In this document: positions 10,050-18,391 of the stretch, one piece after another
Layout of the letters: each line of letters begins with the position of its first letter
How positions within the stretch are numbered: the first letter of the stretch is position 1
Assembly: GCA_021813275.1 (NCBI GenBank)
Contig: JAKALD010000003.1
Location: 1-39,154, forward strand
Origin: Pseudomonadota bacterium
GTDB lineage: Bacteria > Pseudomonadota > Gammaproteobacteria > Burkholderiales > SG8-39
DNA: 39,154 nucleotides
Direction of reading: 5' to 3'
Program-made: the position numbers and the translations under genes
Notes under the pieces: model-generated
Seen by the model: the letters and a program-made list of their open reading frames with translations, nothing else
Databases searched by the model: none
What the model was told of the DNA's origin: nothing

Positions 10050-12563
10050 TCAGATCAGATCTCTAACTACCGTGGACTCGTTGCCGTACACGTCCACGAC
10101 CTTCACTGCAATCCGCTTGTACCCCCGTACCGGGAACGGCTCAGAGTCGAGCTTTAGCGAAAATTCTTCCGGGTCCACCTCCACTCTTAGCGCGGCCTTG
10201 ATGTTCGGCGCTTTCTTGAAGTCAAAGAACATCTGGCAGTCCACGAAGCAGTCGCCGTCGTAGTCCTCGTCGAGATACCACGCCGATACGTAGCCCGAGT
10301 CCGCACCCTTGTACTCGGTCGTACGGCGCTTGCGGTCGAAGAGGGCCACGCCCTTGAGCGTGACACGGAGCTGCTTCTCCTTGCCGTCCTTTGCGGCCTT
10401 AACCTCGATGTCGGGCAGCGCGAGCGGAGAAAAAAGCGTCTCCGGCTGGGTCGCCTTGAGCCCCTCGGCAAGCGTATCCGGGCGGATCATGATCAGCTCG
10501 ACCTTGACCTTGCCCCGCTTCTCGAGCTGCGACTTCACTTCGCCGACGTTAGCCTCGAAGGCCCAGCCGAGCACGTGCACCTCAAGGATGCCGGAGGCGA
10601 GCGCGTCCTGGACGGCGTCGTTAATCTGCTTGCCGGTCACTCGGCCCGAGAGCGGCCCGATAGACATTGCGATCTTCGCGTTCTCAGTCTCCGCCACCGC
10701 GTGCACGAGCCCCGTCGCACCCTGGATTGCCGCATCCCTCCGATAGAGGCGGCAGACGACCTCGATGTAGTTCTCGAGTTTTGCCGCCTCACCGATCCCC
10801 GGCTCCCGGACGACGTAACCCTTCCAGTCCTCGACGGAGTAGCGGCCGAGGGACATGACTTCGAAGGGCCCTGTGACCCGGAGGGCAGATTCGTCCACCT
10901 CTGGCTTGTCTACCAACAAGAGATCGCCTGTCTCCCGCTCGTTCGAGACCGCACCCAACGTCACCTTTTCTGGCGACTCATAGACAAATCCGCTCCCCAA
11001 ACCCTGACCCCAGGTCTTGAAGTGCGGGAACACGGCAGCCAGAATTGCCTTTCGGGCGACGTTGATCGCAACTCGAGAAGTGTCACATGTGATCCAGCGC
11101 CTCCCCCATCGTTCACTGCATAACGCAGTCACGCCGGATCCGCAGGTAATGTCCAGCACCAAATCTCCAGGGCCGGTGGTCATGTGTATACAGCGCTCCA
11201 CTACCTTCTCCGACGTTTGCACAGCGTAGCGCTTGCCACTTGCGCCCTGAGTGTCGCTCCAGAGGTTCGTTACCTCCATGTACGGAAAGTCATCAAAGAA
11301 GAACACGTACTGAAGGCTGTCGCCTGGGGCCTCCAGTCGACGCTGCTCTATCAGGCGCTTCATGCCAGCCGGATTAGTCTTCCAGCTGTGGCCTTCGCGC
11401 GGTGAGAACTTCCTCCCTTCAAACTTTACGTCGAAGACACACGAAGGTGTCAGGCCCGACGAATTCAAGTCAATCAGGCGGTAGATCTTGGCTCCGTCCG
11501 GAAGTGACGTCGGGTCCTCCCGTTCTTCATCCGACATTGACCGGCGACTGCCGTCCGGAAGTTCAACACGAGTAAACTGCGTACCGGATCCTACGCCTCG
11601 GTCGGTGTAGATCTTTTGGTAGCGGACCTGTGGCTTGTCCTTCGAGTACCACAGCAGATAGTCGCAAATGCCTGCGAGTAACGTATTGCGAAGCGGAATC
11701 TTCGTACGGAAGGAAATCTGAGCAACGAAGTTGGACGCACCGAACACTTCGTCCATCAAGGCCCGTGCCCTGTGGACGTGCTCGTCCCCAATCTGAACGA
11801 ACACGCTGCCGCTGCCCCGGAGCAACTCCCGGCAGAGATACAGCCGCTCTTCGAGATACGAGAGCCAAGAATGAACCCCAAGCGCCCATGTATCTCGAAA
11901 TGCCTTGATGGTCAGGACATCGTCGGCTGATTCGTTTTCCTTGTTCTTCGTCGAATCCACCCGCTGCTGGAAGTTCGAGTCGTACTTGATGCCATACGGC
12001 GGGTCGATGTAGATCATCTGCACTTTGCCGCGTAGGTTCTCGTAGTGGAGCAGCGACTCCATCACGTGCAGCGAGTCGCCGCAGATAAGCTTATTCTTCC
12101 AACCCTCCTCGTGGGTGTAGAACTCGACGCGCTTGCTCCGGTCGGTCTCGCGCAGCGTCTTCTCGAGGTCGGCGAAGAGGTGCCCCTGGCGCGCCGCACC
12201 TGACTTCTCCTCGGCCGCCCGGCGCGCGCGCTCGATGATTTGCGCGATGCGCGACTCGGACACGATCTCGTTGCGCTGGAGCGGCAGCACCGGCACCTCG
12301 CGCCGGTTGCGCTTGCCCGCCCAGAAGAGCACCGGGTCCGCCGCCGGGTCCATGTCCACGACCACCGGCCGCTCGTCGCCCTCCGGCAGCTTGCCGACGT
12401 GAATGGCCTTGCTCCAGCCGTTGTCCATCGGCAGCGTCACCATCTGGTCCTCGGCCGGCAGGAGAGACGTGTGCCCGGTCTCGGGCGCGCGCGGCTCCTT
12501 GATGTCCTCGTAGGTGTAGCGGGTGACCTTCTTCTCAGCCTTGGGCTTCGGGGTGCGGGCCAT
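10050..12563 (-). CDS. Site-specific DNA methyltransferase (type III Mod-like, DPPY class)
   Basis: Start placed at ATG 12561-12563 (MARTPKPKAEKKVTRYTYEDIKEPR...). Catalytic motif IV MIYIDPPYGIKYDSNF (DPPY at 11994-12005) precedes SAM motif I VLDITCGSGVTAL, i.e. beta-class order. Confidence 0.92.
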   Translation of the reverse strand: MARTPKPKAEKKVTRYTYEDIKEPRAPETGHTSLLPAEDQMVTLPMDNGWSKAIHVGKLPEGDERPVVVDMDPAADPVLFWAGKRNRREVPVLPLQRNEIVSESRIAQIIERARRAAEEKSGAARQGHLFADLEKTLRETDRSKRVEFYTHEEGWKNKLICGDSLHVMESLLHYENLRGKVQMIYIDPPYGIKYDSNFQQRVDSTKNKENESADDVLTIKAFRDTWALGVHSWLSYLEERLYLCRELLRGSGSVFVQIGDEHVHRARALMDEVFGASNFVAQISFRTKIPLRNTLLAGICDYLLWYSKDKPQVRYQKIYTDRGVGSGTQFTRVELPDGSRRSMSDEEREDPTSLPDGAKIYRLIDLNSSGLTPSCVFDVKFEGRKFSPREGHSWKTNPAGMKRLIEQRRLEAPGDSLQYVFFFDDFPYMEVTNLWSDTQGASGKRYAVQTSEKVVERCIHMTTGPGDLVLDITCGSGVTALCSERWGRRWITCDTSRVAINVARKAILAAVFPHFKTWGQGLGSGFVYESPEKVTLGAVSNERETGDLLLVDKPEVDESALRVTGPFEVMSLGRYSVEDWKGYVVREPGIGEAAKLENYIEVVCRLYRRDAAIQGATGLVHAVAETENAKIAMSIGPLSGRVTGKQINDAVQDALASGILEVHVLGWAFEANVGEVKSQLEKRGKVKVELIMIRPDTLAEGLKATQPETLFSPLALPDIEVKAAKDGKEKQLRVTLKGVALFDRKRRTTEYKGADSGYVSAWYLDEDYDGDCFVDCQMFFDFKKAPNIKAALRVEVDPEEFSLKLDSEPFPVRGYKRIAVKVVDVYGNESTVVRDLI

Positions 12564-12580
12564 ATCGGTCTTGTCCCTCG

Positions 12581-15340
12581 TCACTTGGTTCCGGCAACGG
12601 CTCGGCCGGTAGTGCACATGCCACGATAGTCGCAGGCTCCGCACTTCTTCGGCCCCGCCACGGTCGGCAGCGAAGCCGTGCGAAGTGCCTCGGCCGCTTC
12701 GCGGACCTTCGACTTCACGTCTGCGATGAAGTCGTCGTCCACCGACCGCGGCTTGCGCTTGCGCTCGTCTAGCTCGTAGATCTCGACGTAGTCCGGCCGC
12801 CGGCCGGTGAGGTCCTGGTAGCCCAGCGCGTACACGTGGAGCTGCGCCTCGGTGACCTCTTCGGGCTGGGCACGGTCGGTCGACTTGAGATCGACGATCG
12901 TGGTTTCTCCGGTGTCGATGCGACGGACCAAATCGATGCGCCCGACGATGCTTACGCCGTCGCCGAGACTCACCTCGATCTGCTTCTCCGAGAACTCGAT
13001 CTTGTCGAACAACGCCGCGTTGTCGGCCAGGTAGTCGCGGAGCACGCGTTCGGCCGTCGCCTCGAGCTCCTGCCGGAGCGCCGGGTAAGCGTAAGGCGCG
13101 TGCAGATGCGTCTCGACCAGCCGCGGCACCTCGCTCGCGTTGGCCACGTCGCCGCGCAGGGCGCGAGCGTGCACCTCTGCCAACGCGTCATGCAGCGACT
13201 TGCCGTAGCCCAGCGCCTCGTGGATCGGCGCATTGAAGCCGTACAGGATGCGCAGCTTGAACTGGTAGGGACACTCGAAGAAGTACTTCAGGTCGGAGAA
13301 GGAAAAGACGACGTTGGCGACGCCAGCGCGCGGTCTCGGCGGGAGGCGCTTGCGCGTCGAGTAGTCGGGCGCGCGGCGTTTGACGTACTTCGAGGCGAGG
13401 ATGTCGTCCCAGAACTGCGAGCGCTTCTGGAAGAGCTGGTTGCCTGGGATCGGCGCCCAAGTCAGGTGCAGGAATTTCTGGCTACGCGTCATGGCGACGT
13501 AGAAGAGCCGCCGTTCATCCTCGATCGTCCCCTCGAAGCGTACTTGCCCCTTGATGCCGGCACGCGGCAGCAGATGCCAAACATTCCGCCCGCCTGGCTT
13601 CTTGGCGGGAAACCGGTTCTTGAGCAGTGCAGGCACGAACACCACCGGCCACTGCATCCCCTTGGCCTGATGGATGGTCATGATCCGCACGGCGTCGAGG
13701 TTGGCGTACTGATTGTCCTGCCAGCCCTCAGGGTAGGCGTCCTCGGCGCGGTACTGCAGGAAGTCGGCGAACGAGCCGTACTTCTCGACCGGCTTCGACT
13801 GGAAGTGGATCGTCTCGAAGTCCGAGATGACCTGGCTGAACTTGCCGAGGTTGTAGAAAACCACTTCGCCACGGCCGCCTGGAATCAGCTCCTCGCGGAC
13901 ACCGGCCTGCTCGAGGAACGCTAAGAAGACGCGCTGGATCGAGTACTGTCCCCAGCGCCTCTGGTCGGGATCGATCAACGCCGCCTTGGCAGCGGCAGCA
14001 CCCGCGATCGCCTGATCGAGTGCTGCCGGTTCGAGGCCGAGACCGGCGGACTCCCAGGCGGCTTTCAAGGCTGCGGCGTCCACTCCCGGTCGATCGGCGA
14101 TGAAGTAGAACAGCTGCCGGGCAGCTCCCGCCTCGGCAGTGCCGAACAGATTGGTCATGCCGGTGACGACGAACGGGATTCCGGCCGCCCGAAGAGCTCG
14201 CGTGATGGGCTCGGCGTTCGCCTTCACGCTGCGGAGCAAGACCGCCATGTCGGACCACGACAGGCCACGCTCGACCTCGTCCTCCTTGAACGCGACGCCG
14301 CGGAGAGCTCGAATCGTCTCGACGATGTGCCGGGCCTCGGCATCCGGATCGGCGAACGACAGTGCCACGACGTCGCCGCTCTCGTAGGGCTGCGCGCCGG
14401 TCGGTTTCATCGCCTTCGTGAGCCGCGCGCCGTTCTGCTCGATGAAGCCGCGCGCCGTCTCAATCACGCCCTCGCATGAGCGGAAGTTCTCCTCCAGAGG
14501 AATCTGCTCAACGGCCGGGTAACGTCTCTCAAACGTGAGGATGTTCTCGACGTCGCTGCCGCGCCACTGGTAGATAGTCTGGTCGTCGTCGCCGACCACG
14601 CAGATGCGCGCCCCCAGTTCGTGCAGCGACCAGACGATCGCTTCCTGCACGGGGTTGACGTCCTGATACTCGTCCACGATGACGTACTTCACGCGCTCGG
14701 CGACCCGTGCTCGCAGGCCCTGGTCGTTGGTGAGGAGCGTCACAGCCTCTTCGAGGATCGACGAGTAATCCAGGTAGCTCTTGTCATCGAGCAGCTTCTG
14801 GTAGGCCGGGAGGCCGTTGAGTACGGAGCAGCCGTTGAGCTGAGCATCGTCGCGCTCCGCTTCTCGCAGGATCGACAGCGCAGTGACGTAGTGCTTTGTG
14901 TCGAGATAGCGCCTCAGCGCGGCACCGTTGAGGTCTGTAGACGTGGTGAGCCCGCTCTTGCTGCTGTTCCGATCGACGAAGAGCCCCTGCTGGACCTCGT
15001 TCAGGACCTCGAACTTGAGGTGCTTCGGCGATTCGGACTTCAGAAGCTCCAAGCAAAAGGCGTGGATCGTGCCGACGAACATCTCTGCCATCCCGGGCAT
15101 GTCGCCAAGCGCCTGGCGGGTGCGCGTGACGATCCGCTCCTTCAGTTCGGCCGCGGCCTTGTCCGTGAAGGTGAAGGCGATGATGTTGCGCGGGGCAAGC
15201 GAGTCTTCTCTGCCCGGCGTCAGCAAATGGACCACGCGCCGTGCGACGACCTCGGTCTTTCCCGAGCCGGCGCAAGCGATGAGCTGCAGGTTGCGGCCAT
15301 CGAACTCAATGGCCTTCTTCTGTGACGCGGTGAGTTTCAT
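12581..15340 (-). CDS. UvrD/PcrA-like SF1A helicase with C-terminal PD-(D/E)XK nuclease and putative Fe-S cysteine cluster
   Basis: LIACAGSGKTEVVARR, VDEYQDVNPVQE, VGDDDQTIYQWRG, MTIHQAKGMQWPVVFVP, RRLFYVAMTRS; C-terminal FFECPYQFKLR...IVGRIDLV...TTIVDLKST...QLHVYALGY...KKCGACDYRGMC. Confidence 0.93.
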   Translation of the reverse strand: MKLTASQKKAIEFDGRNLQLIACAGSGKTEVVARRVVHLLTPGREDSLAPRNIIAFTFTDKAAAELKERIVTRTRQALGDMPGMAEMFVGTIHAFCLELLKSESPKHLKFEVLNEVQQGLFVDRNSSKSGLTTSTDLNGAALRRYLDTKHYVTALSILREAERDDAQLNGCSVLNGLPAYQKLLDDKSYLDYSSILEEAVTLLTNDQGLRARVAERVKYVIVDEYQDVNPVQEAIVWSLHELGARICVVGDDDQTIYQWRGSDVENILTFERRYPAVEQIPLEENFRSCEGVIETARGFIEQNGARLTKAMKPTGAQPYESGDVVALSFADPDAEARHIVETIRALRGVAFKEDEVERGLSWSDMAVLLRSVKANAEPITRALRAAGIPFVVTGMTNLFGTAEAGAARQLFYFIADRPGVDAAALKAAWESAGLGLEPAALDQAIAGAAAAKAALIDPDQRRWGQYSIQRVFLAFLEQAGVREELIPGGRGEVVFYNLGKFSQVISDFETIHFQSKPVEKYGSFADFLQYRAEDAYPEGWQDNQYANLDAVRIMTIHQAKGMQWPVVFVPALLKNRFPAKKPGGRNVWHLLPRAGIKGQVRFEGTIEDERRLFYVAMTRSQKFLHLTWAPIPGNQLFQKRSQFWDDILASKYVKRRAPDYSTRKRLPPRPRAGVANVVFSFSDLKYFFECPYQFKLRILYGFNAPIHEALGYGKSLHDALAEVHARALRGDVANASEVPRLVETHLHAPYAYPALRQELEATAERVLRDYLADNAALFDKIEFSEKQIEVSLGDGVSIVGRIDLVRRIDTGETTIVDLKSTDRAQPEEVTEAQLHVYALGYQDLTGRRPDYVEIYELDERKRKPRSVDDDFIADVKSKVREAAEALRTASLPTVAGPKKCGACDYRGMCTTGRAVAGTK

Positions 15341-15632
15341 ACCGCGCGACTGTGAGGCGCGGCGTACGACAACCCGGCGACGCGAGCCGTGCGATGCGCC
15401 AACTCTCCCTCGCGCGACTGGTTCGACGACAACACGCCATTCGCGAGCACGAAGCCAGCTACGCCCCCATGCGTGAGGTAGTGGACGACGCGCTTGTATT
15501 CCGCGGCGTCGATCCTGCCGCGCAGCGCATCGGCCAGCTGCCGAAGTTGCGCTTCATACCCTAAAGTCGCACCGTTTGCCGCAATCTTCTTCGCCACGCC
15601 CCTACCCCTTTTCTTGCTCAATTTCACCATAT
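15337..15632 (-). pseudogene. Internally deleted HsdM (type I DNA methylase) relic ORF
   Basis: KKIAANGATLGYEAQLRQLADALRGRIDAAEYKRVV (HsdM N-terminus-like) is joined directly to HYLTHGGVAGFVLANGVLSSNQSREGE (HsdM region after the NPPF motif), followed by unrelated residues. Its TGA overlaps the helicase ATG (ATGA). Confidence 0.75.
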
Positions 15633-15854
15633 CATTGCACGGTGGCATCACCAATTATCCGGCCTCCTACACAGTCCGGAGCCCCAGACCCTACTCAAAG
15701 CCCGTCAACCCTAAGCGCCACCCAAAAGAGCCGCAACCTGCGCGCCAGGTTCCCTGTCACCCGGTTGCTGATTCACGACGCGGGCCGCCGCGTCGCTTCG
15801 CAAAGCTTGAAGATCTTAAACGCGCCGCCCGGCGCGGGTCGTAGCTGTCCCTTT

Positions 15855-15890
15855 CTTTCGCCCCTCATCTTCGAGTGAAGGGGACGAAAG
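15855..15890. other. Hairpin in the leader of the radC-like gene
   Basis: CTTTCGCCCCT - loop - AGGGG-a-CGAAAG (one-base bulge). Confidence 0.5.
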
Positions 15891-15908
15891 CGTGAGCCGC
15901 TGGAGCAA

Positions 15909-15927
15909 GCCGCCAGAGCCTGGCGGC
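15909..15927. other. Second hairpin in the leader of the radC-like gene
   Basis: GCCGCCA-gagcc-TGGCGGC, perfect 7-bp stem. Confidence 0.45.
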
Positions 15928-16028
15928 TAAAGCGTCTCCAAAGCAGAACCTCCCTCTCCCGTCCCCCAGAGGAGGCGAAGAGAACTCCGCATGAGCAGCA
16001 GTTTTTTCACAGCGCACAGGAGGCGCAC

Positions 16029-16661
16029 ATGCTGCTCAGCAACGAAGTAACCCACGCAACCGACCTCGACCTGCTCACCGTTGTCCTCGGCAACCGCAGC
16101 ACAGCCGGAGCACTGCTCAAGAAGGCCGGCGGATCGCTCTCCAACCTGCTCCACGCCATACCTTCCGAGAACGGGGATCTTTTCTGCGCCCAAGGCTCGA
16201 GCGCCTACGCGCCGGGCCCGATCGCCAAACTACAAGCAGCACGCGAGCTTGCAGCGCCCGGCATCGCGGAGAATCTGAGGGGACGGGATTGTCTGACGAG
16301 CCCGGGAGCGGTGCGGGACTTCCTCAAGCTACGGCTTGCGGGGCGGCCACACGAATTCTTTGTCTGTATCCAGCTCGACGCGCAGCATCGCGTAATCGCG
16401 ATCGAAGAGCTTTTCCGAGGGACACTGACGCAGACGAGCGTTTATCCGCGGGAAGTCGTCAAGGCCTCGCTACGGGCGAACACCGCAGCGGTGATCTTTG
16501 CGCACAATCACCCCTCGGGCGTCGCGCAGCCGAGCCAAGCCGACGAGCTCCTGACCCGCACGCTCAAGGAAGCCCTGGCCCTGGTGGACGTCAAAGTCCT
16601 CGATCACTTCGTCGTCGCAGGCACGAGCACGCTTTCCTTCGCCGAGCGCGGCCTGCTCTGA
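16029..16661 (+). CDS. RadC-like JAB/MPN domain protein
   Basis: [96 protein letters not shown] motif. Confidence 0.93.
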   Translation: MLLSNEVTHATDLDLLTVVLGNRSTAGALLKKAGGSLSNLLHAIPSENGDLFCAQGSSAYAPGPIAKLQAARELAAPGIAENLRGRDCLTSPGAVRDFLKLRLAGRPHEFFVCIQLDAQHRVIAIEELFRGTLTQTSVYPREVVKASLRANTAAVIFAHNHPSGVAQPSQADELLTRTLKEALALVDVKVLDHFVVAGTSTLSFAERGLL

Positions 16662-16932
16662 TCCACAACTGCGCGGAGAACCCTCGCGAAGCGCCAGCGA
16701 TGTTCCCCTCGCGCGCCCCTGCCCAGCGCTCACGACTTCAAGAGCTTTGGATGCCGCTTTTTCAACCACTCGAGAACGCTGTCCCGCAGCTCACTCGCCA
16801 GCTCGTGAATTTCCCGCGCCTCGCGCTCGGACATCACGCCGGCAGACTCGCAGCATGAGGCACGATGCGCGCCGTACGCGCGCGCTTTCTCAAGTACGGG
16901 TGCATCAACGCCTGACAACGAGCCTAACGGGC

Positions 16933-16948
16933 CGAGCCGAAAGGCTCG
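16933..16948. other. Hairpin with GNRA-type loop in the gap between radC-like and higA-like genes
   Basis: CGAGCC-GAAA-GGCTCG; perfect stem, no U tract. Confidence 0.45.
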
Positions 16949-16970
16949 ACCTCCTGCAGTCCAAGAAGAG

Positions 16971-16993
16971 GCGAGGGGCACACATCCCCTCGC
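16971..16993. other. Perfect inverted repeat downstream of the higA-like gene
   Basis: GCGAGGGG-cacacat-CCCCTCGC, 8-bp stem. Confidence 0.45.
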
Positions 16994-17007
16994 GCACCCC
17001 ACCCGTC

Positions 17008-17301
17008 CTACGCCGCGCGCTTCTCGATCGGCCTAACCCCCAGACGAAGCCCGGTAGCGGCAAGTAGCGCACTGAGACTTCGAAGTTCCGGATTTCCCGC
17101 CTTCGAGAGCATTCTGTACACCGCCTCACGAGTGAGTCCCGCGCGACGTGCCACTTCCGCAATGCCGCCCTGCGCCTGCGCGATCTGACGAAGTGCCAGC
17201 AGGATCGCGCCTTGGTCGCCGTCCTCGAGCACGGCCTCGAGGTAGCCGGCAGCATGAGCCGGGTCCTTCAGCTGGTCGATGAGCCAGGGCTCGTACGGCA
17301 C
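17008..17301 (-). CDS. HigA-family addiction-module antitoxin (HTH)
   Basis: VPYEPWLIDQLKDPAHAAGYLEAVLEDGDQGAILLALRQIAQAQGGIAEVARRAGLTREAVYRMLSKAGNPELRSLSALLAATGLRLGVRP. GTG at 17299-17301, one base after the toxin stop. Confidence 0.88.
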   Translation of the reverse strand: MPYEPWLIDQLKDPAHAAGYLEAVLEDGDQGAILLALRQIAQAQGGIAEVARRAGLTREAVYRMLSKAGNPELRSLSALLAATGLRLGVRPIEKRAA

Positions 17302-17302
17302 G

Positions 17303-17584
17303 CTAGCGGGAACCGCGCGGCCTTTGCCGCGCGGTGCGCGCCTTGTAGTCCTTGAAGTACTCTTTCGCACGCTCGATGTCCTTATCCTGCGTCCTCTTGT
17401 CCCCTCCGCGAAGGAGAAGCACCACCACCTGGCCGAGCCGCGCGAAATAGACGCGGTAGCCCGGGCCCCAATCGATCCTCAGTTCCAGCACGCCTTCGCC
17501 CACCGGCTCGGTGTCGCCGAAGTTCCCTTGTGCCAGACGCGCAAGCCGCGCCTCTATCCGGCTGACCGCTTGCACGTCCCGCAA
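17303..17584 (-). CDS. RelE/ParE (HigB, Gp49-like) family toxin; N-terminus uncertain
   Basis: RIEARLARLAQGNFGDTEPVGEGVLELRIDWGPGYRVYFARLGQVVVLLLRGGDKRTQDKDIERAKEYFKDY. The coding-like frame extends upstream to 17659 (VTITLEIYFYQDAEGRQPVRDWLLGL) but has no canonical start there. Confidence 0.83.
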   Translation of the reverse strand: MRDVQAVSRIEARLARLAQGNFGDTEPVGEGVLELRIDWGPGYRVYFARLGQVVVLLLRGGDKRTQDKDIERAKEYFKDYKARTARQRPRGSR

Positions 17585-17748
17585 ACCGAGCAGCCAATCG
17601 CGGACCGGTTGCCTGCCCTCCGCATCCTGGTAGAAGTAAATCTCGAGCGTGATTGTAACCTAAAGGTTGCCCAAGGGGTAACTCGCGCTCGACAATCGCG
17701 GACAGCGCCGCGATTTCTTCGGCGCTCGACTCGTGCGGGCTAAGCCAC

Positions 17749-18216
17749 TTATTTCTTTGCCAGCCGGCCAAGCTCATGCTCGTCCCCGATCAGGAACATC
17801 TTCTCGCCCTTCAGCACCGTGCGCAGGAAATGCTGCTCCGCCGCGAGCCTGGCCCGGAAATCCTCCGGCGCATACACCGAAGGGTTGATCTCGCGGCCGA
17901 TCGCCTTCTGCGCCTTGCCGAGCGCGTCGGAAACCTCCGCGAAGGACGCTTCCCCGATCACCATGACGTCCACGTCGCTCGCGCGCCGCTCGGTCCCTTT
18001 CGCGATCGACCCGTAGACGAACGCGACGCGGATCCTGTCGGCAAGCGGCGCGAGCGCTGCCCGGACCGCATCCCCTACCCCCGCGGTCTTTGCGACCAGG
18101 CCACGCAGCTCGGCGTAGATCGGCGAGCCCGGGTTCGCCTGGTAGTACACCTGCCGGCCGCGCACCGCGCGTCGGACCACCCCGGCGCGCGCGAGGAACT
18201 CGAGCTCGCGCTGCAC
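17749..18216 (-). CDS. Winged-helix regulator with nucleotidyltransferase (MNT-like) domain; N-terminus uncertain
   Basis: AFVYGSIAKGTERRASDVDVMVIG NTase signature. The frame is open up to 18354 and encodes the rest of the wHTH (SLFGKTRQTLLALLYSRADEEHLQESLIQLGGLGRGAVQREL). Confidence 0.82.
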   Translation of the reverse strand: MQRELEFLARAGVVRRAVRGRQVYYQANPGSPIYAELRGLVAKTAGVGDAVRAALAPLADRIRVAFVYGSIAKGTERRASDVDVMVIGEASFAEVSDALGKAQKAIGREINPSVYAPEDFRARLAAEQHFLRTVLKGEKMFLIGDEHELGRLAKK

Positions 18217-18355
18217 TGCGCCGCGCCCGAGCCCGCCGAGCTGGATCAGGCTCTCCTGGAGGTGCTCCTCGTCGGCGCGCGAGTACAGGAGCGCCAGCAG
18301 CGTCTGGCGCGTCTTGCCGAAGAGCGACGGTGCCGCTCCGGGGATGGCCCTCGCC

Positions 18356-18391
18356 TACCCGTCAAGGGTAGCGGAATACCCACCGAGGGTA
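18356..18391. promoter_or_regulatory. Tandem palindromic operator
   Basis: TACCC-GTCAA-GGGTA (18356-18370) and TACCC-ACCGA-GGGTA (18377-18391), centres 21 bp apart, immediately upstream of the wHTH-NTase frame. Confidence 0.72.

Noticed and set aside
7694-10066. 790-aa plus-strand ORF opposite res
   Set aside because: Shadow frame (RHLHAVLRLLRIG...), no domain signatures; the minus-strand Res is clearly coding.
15600-15720. SOS/LexA box upstream of the defence operon
   Set aside because: Looked for CTGT-N8-ACAG; only an isolated CTGT/ACAG near 15671 was seen, so no LexA box is claimed.
16730-16834. Short ORF MSEREAREIHELASELRDSVLEWLKKRHPKLLKS (minus strand)
   Set aside because: Coding-like composition but only 34 aa, with no family recognised and no supporting context.
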